From Paraspadella gotoi (taxonomy: Eukaryota > Chaetognatha): DNA of 64,000 nt. Location: NCBI GenBank assembly GCA_051294375.1, contig CM119264.1:28967939-29031938 (forward strand). Direction: 5' to 3'. Position numbers and translations under genes: made by a program. The notes beneath the pieces are model-generated. The model searched no databases. It was not told where the DNA came from and saw nothing but the letters and a program-made list of their open reading frames with translations. This document shows, one piece after another, positions 44,601 through 54,711 of the stretch (the stretch's first letter is position 1; every line of letters starts with the position of its first letter).

Positions 44601-46665
44601 TGTCTGAAAAGTTTTGTGTAAATAAAAGCCACAAAAATTAAAAGGAGGAATTTGATCTTTAAAAGTTGTTTGTACCATAAAAAATTCATCATACTTTCAT
44701 CTCAAATTAGGTAGTTAATGAGATTAGATTGATAATCTCCGAAGAAATCATGTCTTACCGTATTTTTAACTCATAGAAATTTAACTGAACAGTACTAGGT
44801 ATTAAGAATGAGATAACCATAGCAAACCGTTTTTTTAAACAAAGAAAACTTCATACAATCACTGAGATCAAAAGAGATGGTAATATTTAAGTTCAGAAAT
44901 CGTTATCTAAAGGACGTCGATCGTACGTGGAGCCGAAGAATGTTTTTTATCTCACCTCAGTTTGTATTTTCGATCACTGTAAAAGTCCTTGTCATGTTTT
45001 TTAAGCCGATAATTTGTGTCAATAGTCGCAACTTCTCCATGGGCAAAGAAAATGACCTGAATTAAGAAAAGTTAAAACTAGTTTGTTCGGCAATGTTAAT
45101 TTCTAACAATGTAAAAATATTTTGGTATTTTAAACTGCACCTGACACAACTCCAAACTGCTCCTGACACAACTCCAAACTGCACCTGACAAAACTCCAAA
45201 CTGCACCTGACACAACTCATAAGTGTCTCTACCTGATGTTCATCAATATGATAAACTTTTGGGTCATTGACTTTCATCTCTCGGGTGAAGTTGCAGTCAA
45301 TTGTAGTGTTGAAGGCGACGGCAGAGATATTGGTCAGGCCTGGGCAAGATGGATTGTAATCATGATAAAAATAATTTTAAATATACGGTTGCAATATATA
45401 TATATAAAAAGCCGTTATATTCTTTAACTCTGACCAAGACTTGGATTTGACATTAGGACGTTTCCAAATGGGTTAATTGTGTTCCACGAGGCGGCCACCT
45501 CAACGCTCCCGTTCAACATCGCACAGTGGATAACGCTGTGATGAATATTTATCAATTTTATTTTTATATAATTTTGGTACAACCAATGTGAAATTCTAAT
45601 TTTTTTTTATTAAACCTGCTATCTTGCGCCTGACATTGGACAATTGGACAGACTATAGTGGGTTAAGTCCTTCATCTCTCTCACAAGATAATAACAAAGA
45701 GGAAACTCATAGCTTTTAATCAAGACTCTCTCTCTCTCTCATAGTTTATTTACTCCCACAGTGCTTGGCTTCCCTATCAATGATGTGTTATAATGTTTTA
45801 AAGAACTTACCACTCCCTAACTATTAGATAAGGGAATACTATGGCAACAGCCGGGTTGCCTGTGATGCCCATTGGGATGGGGCATCTCACTGTTGGCTTT
45901 AGGGGCTTCCGACCCTCAGTGAGGCCTCCAGTCACTGGCGCGGTTACCCTAGGACGGTCTCGCTTTGCCAACGCAGAGGGAAGTCGTTAGGACTGTGGAT
46001 GGAACACTACGCCTGGGATGGTGTGTTCCCCCTCTGAGCCAATGGATTTGGCTGACGGATGGTGGACGTGAGGCGGTGTGAATATACCGCCACAATACTA
46101 TACTTTGATTATTATGATATTGGTACATGAAATATAAAAATGATCCATCTGAGGCGACTTATGATCGGTCTCTCTCTCTCTCTCTCAACCCTTTCTCTTT
46201 CCTGGTGGAGGACGGTAAATCCACTCGGTCGCCTCACAATGTGAGGCTTATATCCCTTCGATAACTATTTTAGTTCTCTTAGACTCACCCGTTCCTTACC
46301 TGTCCAAGCCCATCTTCGAGTCCGGTGAAAGGCCCATGGCGATATAACCGCTTCCATTGTGATTCGTTTTTCCGTGAAGTCGAAAGTCAATCACGTCCCC
46401 GTTCGGCATCCAATCCAGTTGGTATATGCAATCGCTTCCTATCGTTTGGATTTTGGTTCGTTCATATTGGAGACACAGCAATGGACGAAGATAGTCGAAA
46501 GGTTCGCATCGGGCATTTCGTCTTACCGCAATCATTGGGATGTTTGAGAGAGAACCAAGAGCCGAATTGCTGAAGCGTGTGACGGATTTTTGAGGCGTCG
46601 ACCAATGACGTCACGCTTATCGTCACGATCATCACCCAACTCAGTGATTTGAAAGAGAGTCCCAT
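41601..46665 (-). CDS. DOMON domain + cytochrome b561 membrane protein (FRRS1/SDR2-like, no Reeler)
   Basis: Nine exons follow GT-AG borders: 46665-46527, 46438-46300, 45535-45429, 45339-45233, 45056-44956, 43087-42811, 42722-42579, 42391-42272, 41857-41601. Together they encode about 463 residues. The start MGLSFKSLSWVMIVTISVTS is a signal peptide and has an upstream in-frame TAA. The DOMON domain (about 48-197) shows DCGSDCIYQLDW, GYIAMGLSPDSKMGLD, DSVIHCAM, DCNFTRE and VIFFAHGE. A Thr-rich linker (about 205-240) leads to the b561 domain with four likely haem histidines in KLHGTFM, WFAAHAASMI, KLHTVSGFI and FNLVHAIFG. A last membrane helix precedes the stop. This family moves electrons across membranes, often to reduce ferric iron or copper; the substrate here is unknown. 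Splice phases agree at every junction except exon 5-6, where one base seems lost near 43077 (copy B has it). Introns hold a hairpin element, a 1.57-kb insert and minisatellites. Confidence 0.9.
41882..42062. repeat. ~55-bp minisatellite in the last intron
   Basis: Three direct units around GTGCTAGTTGGGTCAAAAGA and TGAATCAGTTTGGTCATTTG, inside intron 8 of the DOMON/b561 gene. Confidence 0.9.
44054..44095. other. Perfect 16-bp-arm hairpin
   Basis: ATCGACAGATTTTGCG and its exact reverse complement CGCAAAATCTGTCGAT are separated by 10 bp whose centre, AAATATTT, is itself self-complementary. It is inside the copy C-specific insert. Confidence 0.9.
44160..44545. repeat. Purine-rich (GGGAAAA/GAAAGAG) tract
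   Basis: About 380 bp of A and G with few pyrimidines, inside the 1.57-kb insert. Confidence 0.85.
45134..45222. repeat. ~21-bp minisatellite in intron 4
   Basis: Four units of CTGCACCTGACACAACTCCA type. Copy B has the same at about 25970-26055. Confidence 0.85.
45545..45842. repeat. R2 family repeat (copy C), host of an insertion
   Basis: The R2 copy in intron 2 of the gene; its right side is interrupted by the element at 45843-46093. Confidence 0.65.
45843..46093. mobile_element. 251-bp element of consecutive hairpins with 8-bp target duplication
   Basis: AATACTAT flanks it on both sides (45835-45842, 46094-46101), and copy B has the uninterrupted site. The element holds a series of perfect stems: GGCAAC/GTTGCC (45843-45860), GATGCCC/GGGCATC (45864-45886), CTCACTG/CAGTGAG (45886-45923), GGAACAC/GTGTTCC (46001-46029), AGCCAA/TTGGCT (46037-46053) and GGCGGT/ACCGCC (46072-46091). 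Both termini are hairpins. No ORF and no poly-A. It is also in copy D (from 59677) and, diverged, at 6333 and 31085. It may be a SINE derived from a structured RNA or a MITE with terminal hairpins. Confidence 0.85.
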
Positions 46666-46909
46666 TATCTCACCGATGCAGAGGCTTTAATAAAAATTCA
46701 TTTAAATATCACTTTTCTTTTACGAAAATTAAATTACCGACAGATTTGTCGGTACCGACTATTAGTAAATTTTGCTAATTACTTATTTTACTATACTAAA
46801 ATTAATTTTTATTTGATTGGTTTTCAAACCGTATGGATCGAAACGCTCTGACGCTCAAATCGGGCTGGGCTTTTGTACTCGACGATGGCACGGCCACGAG
46901 GACCTCACT

Positions 46910-46913
<4 letters not shown>

Positions 46914-46969
<56 letters not shown>

Positions 46970-46987
46970 CTCTTTCTCTCTCTCACT
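46914..46987. repeat. CT microsatellite about 250 bp upstream of the gene start
   Basis: About 30 CT units; in gene orientation a GA tract in the presumed promoter. Conserved in position in B and D. Confidence 0.9.
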
Positions 46988-47446
46988 CGTCATTGATTGA
47001 ATCCAGTTGAGCAACTTCGATTTCAAATCGATTCAAGAAGAGAAAGAAAACAGGTAATTAAATAGATAAATTCGATTGAATCCGCACAATTAGTCGAGAA
47101 CTCAGAAACTTACTTGATAAATGTATAGTTGAAAAGTTGAAATGTTTAATGTATGTATAAATATCCAATCAAACTGTACGTATGATCAGTTACTTTCTGG
47201 CATTTGATATCAATCGTGTTTTGCATTGTAGAGATGATCAGTCTTGATCAGATGATTAGTGCAATGGTCTTTCTCTCTATCTCTCTCTCTTCATTCATCT
47301 ATCTATTTATTATTAAATGTATATTAGATAAAAGAGAACAGGCTGTTAAAGAAGTTGCGGATAGCACTCTTTAGCCCCACTTAGCGCCATATCCACATAT
47401 TCTTACAGACAAAGAAAGATTTTTATTTAAATTGTTAAATAACAAG

Positions 47447-47935
47447 TTTGAGCAAACAATGCCGGATCTGCCCACGATCATTAGCGGTAAGCAGCTAATC
47501 AGATAATTAATTAATTAATATTAATTTTTTTTATTCGTGTCAAAATCGTTTTCCACTTTGTCTCGCCTCTCAATCACAAAACAGCAATCTCGATCACAAA
47601 ATTAATTAATTAATTAATTACAAATAATTAATTAATTACTTATTTATTAATAATTAATTAATGCAGCTTGAATTTACATTTAATATAAAAATAAAAAAAG
47701 CATAATCAAATAGTGAAATAGATTGTTTTTTTAATTTTTACTCATTTCCACTTGGACGATTCCATGGAAACTTTATTTTCTGCTTAATCACACACTTTCC
47801 TATCAACGTACAAAATGTGAAGTCAATCGCCCCATTCACTAATGAGTAATTGGCTTGAAATATATTTTTTGGGGTTTTTTCCATTTTAACTCATTTGCAC
47901 TCGGACGATTCCGGCTAAAAACTTTTATCTTACCC
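47447..47935. repeat. R1 family repeat (copy C)
   Basis: R1 left end AAGTTTGAGCAAACAATGCC and interior blocks as at 3300-3540. Confidence 0.65.
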
Positions 47936-48211
47936 GGAGTGCTTTGAGAAGTACTATACTAATGAAAGTTTCTGACACCCAATGAGAAAAAAAATGAAAA
48001 CCGGATTTTTTTTCCAGGGCTTAAAATATTTTTATGAAACTTATAAAATTAAAAAAAAAAAAGATAAATAATACAAAACGTATGTATAAATGTATTTAGA
48101 TCTACTTTTTTTAACGATTTTGCTAACTTTATTAGTTGTCGAGTCATATTAAGATAATCTTTCAGTTATTTTCTTTTCAAGAGGATTATATTAGTGACTT
48201 CGCTCTTTGAG

Positions 48212-48253
48212 TATCTCTCTCTCTCTCGCTCTCTTCTCTCTCTCCTCGCTCTC

Positions 48254-48298
<45 letters not shown>

Positions 48299-48305
48299 CT
48301 GCGCT

Positions 48306-48342
<37 letters not shown>
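48212..48342. repeat. CT-rich microsatellite (copy C)
   Basis: CT repeats with CGCT and TTCT interruptions, followed by the donor-like GGGGTAAGTAT near 48440. Confidence 0.9.
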
Positions 48343-48689
48343 CTCATCCTTCACTCTCACTGTCTTTGTTTGTCCGGATCTGTTTCTGGCAAGAGATTTT
48401 CCTTTTCGCGAGAAACAAGATTAATTTGAATATTCATTTGGGGTAAGTATAAATACATTTCTTGCTACAATAACAATGAATTTCAGTCTTTTTTTATTGT
48501 AAGTGAAATGTTTTTGTACTTTTAAATGTTTTCTTGTCTTATTTATATGCTTTACATTTTAATATATGTTTTTTAGGAATCTTTTTTAACTTAGGGGACC
48601 AAATGTTAAAGAGAGAAAAGTGACAATTTTGTGAAATATATTATTACAAAATGATCATCTCTTATATGAGCATATTTCTTTTATTTTTC

Positions 48690-48696
48690 GTTATGT

Positions 48697-48733
<37 letters not shown>

Positions 48734-48840
48734 TGTTCTTCAGATTTCGGATTTAAGGATTCGCTGACTGAGCATTTTTTTTATTAATTAAACAATTTCG
48801 ATGCTTTTGTCATCGTCGTCATCGTCGTCGTCGTCGTCAT
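48690..48840. repeat. CGT/GTC trinucleotide repeats
   Basis: Two CGT arrays (48697-48732 and 48810-48841) flank a conserved ~75-bp spacer. On the minus strand they encode Asp or Thr runs. The same pair is in D (62588-62645 and 62718-62745). Confidence 0.85.
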
Positions 48841-49221
48841 CATTACTCGGCGACCAGAATTTAAAACTATTACAAGATTACACGATTTGATTCAACGGTA
48901 CTATAGTCATAGATGTGTTAAAAAGACGAAGGATGTCAATTTTATTACCTATTTTATAATATTTATTTCCGACGACAATAAAATATATAATTTTTTTTTT
49001 TAAACAATTGGAATTTTATAACCGTTAGTTTTTCCTCTCGCATTTATATTGCTGCCAAAATAAATTTTTAATCGGCAATAAGATGTGAAGAGTAATAATA
49101 TCTTAGGGTAAAAAATCGGGCGTGACGCAATAAAATGCGATTCTTTCACATAATTTTTTCTCACTCCGACTCCTCACCATATTTTTCAAAAGCCGAAAAT
49201 TTCAGCTTAAATTCAAAATTA

Positions 49222-49400
49222 GGTTTCAAGAGTTAAGGGTGAGAGATAAGGATTAGGAATAAGGATTAGGTATAAGGATAAGGATTAGGGATAAGGTTTA
49301 GGGACAAGGATTAGGGATAAGGATTAGGGAGAAGGATTAGGGATAAGAATTAGGATTAGGATTAAGATTAGGTTTAGGATTTGGTATAGAGTGTAAGGTT
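49222..49400. repeat. Degenerate GGATTA/GGATAA hexamer array (copy C)
   Basis: Irregular units of AAGGATTAGGGATAAGGATT type. Same in D at 63165-63320. Resembles the decayed TTAGGG-like stretch at 4536-4700. Confidence 0.8.
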
Positions 49401-49534
49401 ACATCTTGGTGTGCTTAAAATTAGGTCAGGGATTAAGGACAAGTCCGGGACGCCTTTTGTAAAATAGTGCACAATAATTTCAACTACTTTTTTCTTTTCC
49501 CTCTTCATAATTAGATTTTCCACCTACGTCTTGA

Positions 49535-50180
49535 CGAGACTCAACTCGACTCGACTCTACTCGACCTGACTTGCTTGACTCGCCTCGCCTCGACTCGCCT
49601 CGACTCAACTTTTGACTTGAATCTTGACTTGAATTTTGATTTGACTCTTGACTTGACGTTATTTTAAGGTTACATCTTGGTGTTAAAATTAAGGTCAGGG
49701 ATTAGGAACAGTCCGGGACACTTTTGTAAAATAGTGCAAATAATTTTAACTACTATTTTTTCTTTCCCTCTTCATAATTAGATTTTCCACCTACGTCTTG
49801 ACTAGACTCAACTCGACTCGACTCTACTCGACCTGACTCGCTTGAATCGACTCGACTCGACTCGACTCGACTCGACTCGACTCGACTCGACTCGACTCGA
49901 CTCGACTCGACTTGACCTGACTTGCCTCGCCTCGCCTGACTCGACTTTTGACTTGAATCTTGACTTGACTTTTGACTTGACTTGTGATTTGACTTTTGAT
50001 TTAACTCTTGACTTGACTTTTGATATAACTCTTGACTTGACTTTTGACTTGACTTTTGATTTGACTTTTGATTTGACTTTTGACTTGACTTTTGATTTGA
50101 CTCTTGACTTGACTTTTGATTTGACTCTTGACTTGAAATTTGACTTGACTTTTGACTTGACTTTTGACTTCACTTGACAT
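49535..50180. repeat. Compound satellite: GACTC pentamers, then CTTGACTTTTGA 12-mers
   Basis: A first small GACTC/GCCTC cluster (49540-49660) and a ~110-bp spacer are followed by a near-perfect ACTCG pentamer array (49845-49910). This changes to 12-bp units of CTTGACTTTTGA type (49940-50178). The spacer with both cluster starts is itself duplicated (49475-49560 against 49715-49830). Open frames on both strands (Asp-Leu-Thr-Phe and Lys-Val-Lys-Ser) are by-products. Confidence 0.9.
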
Positions 50181-50650
50181 TTGATCAGACTTTACTACCC
50201 AAACTCCCGAAGATGTTCTTTTCGTGGACAAATTGACAAAGATTTCAAAGGTTGCAACGAGAAAGGGAAATTGAGGTCGGGATGAGGGAAGAAAGGAAAG
50301 GGGAAAGGAAATTGAGGTAGGGACCCACTCAGTTGTCAATGTCATAGAAAAGGATCTCGGCTCTCGGCTTTTCCTTCTCATTGTTTGGTTGAGGGTTCCG
50401 TCTCTTAGAGCATATCTTATAAGTTATAACATCCTTGTAATGTGAGGAGGGAGAGACTAACAGTTACATTTTCACTTTTCACTTCCCCCTCCTCTGCCTC
50501 TCCTCTTTACCTCCTTTATCTCTTCCTCCACCTCCTCCCATCTCCTGCATCTCCCCCTCCTCTTCCTCCCCCCATCTCCTGCTCCTCCCCCTCCTCTTCC
50601 TCCCCCATATCCTGCACACCCACCACTTCTTCCTCCGCCACCCACAACGG
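50181..50650. other. Unique stretch, CCTCC-rich from 50480
   Basis: A short open run containing EDVLFVDKLTKISKVATRKG (about 50210-50270, plus strand) is of possible interest but isolated. Then pyrimidine-rich CCTCCTCTTCC repeats. No gene can be supported. Confidence 0.3.
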
Positions 50651-50651
50651 C

Positions 50652-50711
50652 GTCGATTCCGCCTTCGAGAGGCGAAGAATTTATTTCTTTCTTCCAAATC
50701 AAAATCATCTC

Positions 50712-50743
<32 letters not shown>

Positions 50744-50930
50744 TNNNNNNNNNNNNNNNNNNNNNNNNNNNNNNNNNNNNNNNNNNNNNNNNNNNNNNNN
50801 NNNNNNNNNNNNNNNNNNNNNNNNNNNNNNNNNNNNNNNNNNNGACGAACTCCGCCTTCGAGAGGCGAAGAATTTATTTCTTTCTTCCAAATCAAGAATC
50901 ATCTCTCTTCTTCTTTCTTTCTTTCTTTCT
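50652..50930. other. 99-N gap flanked by the same sequence on both sides
   Basis: The gap is 50745-50843. The 90 bp before it (TCCGCCTTCGAGAGGCGAAG through CTTTCTTTCTTT) recur immediately after it at 50850-50935. This is the pattern of two overlapping contig ends that were not merged across a CTTT microsatellite. Confidence 0.8.
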
Positions 50931-51029
50931 TTCTTTTCTTGTCTTCTTTTCTTTCTTTCTTTCTTTCTTTCTTATTAATTCTTTCTTTCTTTCACAGAGG
51001 AGATTTTGTACGTTATTTTCCGGATTAGA

Positions 51030-51041
51030 TGAGAGAGAGGT

Positions 51042-51080
<39 letters not shown>

Positions 51081-51302
51081 GCGCCCTAGGCGATTAGGTC
51101 AGACAACAAGCCGCCAATCGTTTCGTCAACTTTTTATTCAATTTTTTTTCAGCCTCAGAATCAGATGGTTCTCAGTCAGATGGTTCTCTTCGGTCTTAGT
51201 CATTGCCGGTGTTACAGGAAAGAATATTCTGGCACGACGACACCACATTACCGTTCATATTAATCAATTAACCAATTAACCAATTAATAAAAAAGTTCTT
51301 GC
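51030..51302. other. GA repeat then unique sequence
   Basis: GA repeats at 51029-51080, then a short segment with TCAGATGGTTCTC in two direct copies (51161-51187). No gene recognised. Confidence 0.4.
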
Positions 51303-51379
51303 CTTTCGTTGGAATGTCACGCTTGTACGCCGAGCGGGAACGCAACGCGAGAAAGCCAAGATAATATGCGCAAGACGAA

Positions 51380-51435
51380 GACGCCACGCTTTGCCACGCT
51401 TTGCCACGCTAGCCTCGCCACGCTCCCGCCACGCG
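51380..51435. repeat. 10-bp GCCACGCTTT tandem repeats
   Basis: Four to five units of TTTGCCACGC type, drifting to CTCGCCACGC. Confidence 0.7.
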
Positions 51436-51463
51436 ATGAGGATCGTTTTTCCGTCTATGAATT

Positions 51464-51488
51464 NNNNNNNNNNNNNNNNNNNNNNNNN
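51464..51488. other. 25-N scaffold gap
   Basis: Exactly 25 N; no copy elsewhere bridges it. Confidence 0.95.
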
Positions 51489-51584
51489 GGCGAATGTTTA
51501 CTTCCTTCTTTTCGTTCGGAAGATCCCAATTTCCTCTGCCCGTGTTGATGGCGTCCTGTCGGTGAGCGTCGGGTTGATGTATGG

Positions 51585-51950
51585 CGGAGGGGTGGCAGGG
51601 ATGTGGAAGGAGGTAGGTGGAGGGGTGTGGAAGGAGGGGCGTGTGAAGGAGGGCGTGGGAGGGACGCCGTGTGGAAGGAGGGATGTGGAAGGAGGGGCAG
51701 GGATGTGAAGGAGGAGGGGGGAGGGATGTGGACAGGAAGGCGGGAGGGATGTGAAGGAGAGGGCGAGCGGATGTGGAAGGAGGGGAGAGGGATGTGGAAG
51801 TGTAGGGGGAGCGGATGTGGAAGGACGGGGGGAGGGATGTGGAAGCGAAGGGGGAGGGTGTGAAGGAAGGGGGAGGGATGCTGGAAAGGAGGGGGCTGGA
51901 GGATTGTGGCAAGGAGGGGGGGTCTATTGCGGAAGGAGGGGGTGCAGCAG
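51585..51950. repeat. G-rich minisatellite, GGGATGTGGAAGGAGG type
   Basis: About 18-20 degenerate units of 16-20 bp rich in GGAGGG and GATGTGGAAGGA. Long open frames on both strands are repeat by-products. Many G-runs give quadruplex potential on the plus strand. Confidence 0.85.
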
Positions 51951-51959
51951 TGTTATCCA

Positions 51960-52615
51960 CACCGTGGAAAAGTTCATGTCTCGACTTTTAGGCAATTTTC
52001 TGATTGATTTTTGGCAAATATCTTGTCTTTAAACTCCGTTTGCCATTATCTATTAAACGTTATTTCGTTTTTGTCTTAGTACGAATTATTATTTCAGTGC
52101 AGTCTTTGCTTTTTTTGTTTTTTTTTTTTTTTTCCGATGCAAATTGTGAATTTTTTGATTGCATGGTTTGGTACCACAAATCATTATATCACCGTCAGAA
52201 AATTAACTAATTTTTTATAAAAACCAATATATTTTTAATTTAATCAATTCAACAGCTCTTTCGCTTAAGGTTTTCTGTTGACATATATATTTGTTTATTT
52301 TAATTGATGAATGAAAGTGCCAATACAGTGTGCGATTAAGTTGGCCAGAAGTGATTTAAGAATGAAATGAAGCCTCCGAGAATTTCCTTAAGGTTCAGCT
52401 TTAAGTTGTCGGGATATTTAGGGATAATCATCGAAACTTTAACTTCAAAGAAGGCGCATTTCAAATAAAAAAGCTGGGGTTGGCTGTCGAGAGAGCATAA
52501 CCCTTGTTTGCGTTTTTTTTGCTGGGTTTTTTCGTTTTAAGAAAGAAATCATGGACGCTTGCAAGTTAACTAGTTTATGTAAATCCGAAATTTTTTATTT
52601 TCTATATAAAGTTAA
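51960..52615. other. AT-rich unique stretch
   Basis: Nothing recognisable. A poly-T run lies at 52115-52135. Confidence 0.4.
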
Positions 52616-53035
52616 CTAAGAAGTTGCGGAGTCGACGAAAGAGAGATGAGAGGAGAAAAGAGAGAGAGAAAAAAGAAAAGAGAAGAAGAAGAGACTAGGA
52701 GAAGAAGAGGGAAGAAGAAAAGAGAGGCTGAACGAATCAGCGATGCTGCGTTGATAAGCTAAGAGAGAGAAAGAGAAGAGAGAGATGACGATGAGAGAGA
52801 GAGCACGAGAAGAGGAGAAGACACGAGATGAGAAAGAGAGCAGAAAGAGAAGGGAGAGAGAAAAAAAAAAAAAAAAAGAGAGCAGAGAGAGAGAGAGCGA
52901 GAAGAGATGAGGAGAGAGAGAGAGAGCATCGTAACTAAGCCTCTGCAGCATGTGAATCATATACATACACATGTGACACTCATATCCATCTAGTGAGATA
53001 AATGCACAAAGATCGTAGATACAGTTCACTCTCTG
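52616..53035. repeat. GA-rich tract
   Basis: About 310 bp of GAGA/AAGAGAAG repeats with a poly-A interruption at 52860-52877. The minus-strand ORF here is Ser/Leu-rich by composition. Confidence 0.85.
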
Positions 53036-53039
53036 AGAG

Positions 53040-54120
53040 AAAGACTATGAACGAGTCTCGTGCATACTCTCTTGATTGAACGCTCTAATGGTACTCTGCA
53101 TTAACAACTCGTCTTGACAGCACACTCATCAAATCTCTTCTCCTAATTAAACGACTCACTCCTCTAGTGATACAGTAGCCTCTCCTCCTCCGTTCATATC
53201 GCATCTCTCCTTACTCTCTTTACACTCTCCTCTCTTACAACTCTCTTACAACTCTCTCTAACATCTATATTTTAAACTCTGGCTCTTTACCTCTCTTCTT
53301 ATTCCATTGAACATAACTACCCTAATTGAACCCACTCTCTCTTTTTTGCCATACAACCGCTACTCTTACTACCTCCGTAATGATTTTTGATTAACTACCG
53401 CCGTACTTTTGCTACTCCTCTAACCTAAACTAAATTTCGACTTGCCGTATCGTCTATAACCATACTATTCAAGCAATTCGAACTTCTTTTTTCTATTACC
53501 CATACTCATTAAATCAAGATTGATGCTTCGATTAAGTCATAATAAAGGGCATCGTTACGCTCATTATTGACATAGTCAGTCTTATGATGCTTCTGACTGA
53601 CATCTCATTCATTTAACTTTTCTACAATCGTCTAAGCTTGATTACGACTTACTCTCTCTTCTTCATGACCTCAATTGGATAAACTCCAATTCACTTCATC
53701 ACATATCTCGTAACTTACTAAAGCATAACATGCCTCTCGTCTGCTTTTCTTATACTGTGAGTGAAAGTAACGAATCGTGTTAAAGTAGCAGTCTATAAAC
53801 AACTCTCTCTCTCTGAGAGAGAGACTGAGTATAATTGAACTCATCTAGACGCAAGAAGAAAGTACAAGTGTCTCTCTACTATTAAATTAAACCCTATCGA
53901 ACAATTCTCTGACGATGTTAAATCTCCTTTTCGTGATTCTTCTTGTCTATGCATACATAACATGATCGCCTCGTCCATAACTACTCTTAATAATCGCGAT
54001 ATAAAATAGTAACAACAATCTGGCATACCTCCAAATACCCTACTATACATCCTACTTATAATCATCTTACTACTACATCTAACTTAATCAACCGCCCTAT
54101 ACCTCCCCACTGCATCTTCG
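53040..54120. other. G-poor, C/T/A-rich kilobase without a gene
   Basis: By eye G is about a tenth of the bases while C is about a quarter, for roughly 1 kb. Sequence is not simple-repeat except CTCTCTGAGAGAG palindromes near 53030 and 53805. No long ORF and no match elsewhere in the window. Confidence 0.55.
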
Positions 54121-54428
54121 CCTATCTAAGACCGAAAAGAAAAATATTAAGGGTGATAAAAAAGGCGACGACGAAAAAGAAAATCTCTTCTCCGGTGAAA
54201 TGAACAAAATAATAAATAATAAACAAACAAAATCAAAAAAAAACTATGAGCTGTGAATACAACTTTGGTTCGTTCACGAGTTGATCCCTGATTAATTCGT
54301 GAATCATTCATCGCCTCACGAATGTGAAATCAAAGGAACAAAACAAAGACGAAATAGGGGATGCAAAAGTGTATATCGGTGACTCTTTCTCGCTCTCTCT
54401 TTCTCTCTCTCTTTTATTTTTGTGGATA

Positions 54429-54570
54429 AGGCGCTACGTGGGCTGAAGATGACTGTCCGTAACTTCTATAACCCCCTCTAGCAGCCATGGAACGGGTCCC
54501 TGGGCTTGGAACCAGGCTTGAGGGTCACAACTGAAAGTGTCATGATTCTAGGCGGGGTGAACCTAGGCAA
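54429..54570 (-). mobile_element. Truncated copy of the tRNA-derived SINE
   Basis: Shares the GGCGCTACGTGGGCTGAAGA start and the CAGCCATGGAACGGGTCCCT block with 54712-54990 but lacks the ~125 bp with the A and B boxes. It joins CAGGCTTGAGG directly to GTCACAACTG. Confidence 0.75.
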
Positions 54571-54711
54571 TGCCCGACTACATGCCCCCCAGATTGTAAC
54601 CCACCCTGCACTGCTTCCAGTGGAGGGAGGGGAGCAATCTTCAGCTAGACCAAGGGCCTGGAATCAGAAGGTTGGAATACGCTCGACAGGATGGGCTCAC
54701 CAGTGTGGTTA

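Larger units (their letters stand above)
43365..44933. mobile_element. 1.57-kb insertion with 5-bp target duplication, only in copy C
   Basis: Copy B reads ATTTTCGAAGATGTTTTTTA without interruption. Copy C has CGAAG at both edges (43360-43364 and 44934-44938) around 1569 bp. The ends (GCCTCTGCTTAC at the left, GTACGTGGAGC at the right) are not clear inverted repeats and there is no poly-A. It contains a perfect 16-bp-arm hairpin at 44054-44095 and a 380-bp purine-rich tract; the minus-strand ORF 44134-44634 is compositional. Class unknown. It lies in intron 5 of the DOMON/b561 gene. Confidence 0.7.
30869..50180. repeat. Large duplicated block, copy C (reference copy)
   Basis: The longest and cleanest copy. 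30869-38475 matches A, 32868-48775 matches B and 45979-50020 matches D. It contains the best reading of the DOMON/b561 gene plus two insertions absent from B (43365-44933 and 45843-46093). Confidence 0.85.

Noticed and set aside
44134-44634. 166-codon minus-strand hydrophobic ORF
   Set aside because: Phe/Leu/Ser-rich translation of a purine tract inside a copy-specific insert.
49808-50381. Lys-Val-Lys-Ser and Asp-Leu-Thr-Phe repeat ORFs
   Set aside because: By-products of the 12-bp satellite.
51409-51960. Pro/Ser-rich and Gly-rich ORFs on both strands
   Set aside because: Driven by the G-rich minisatellite and interrupted by an N gap.
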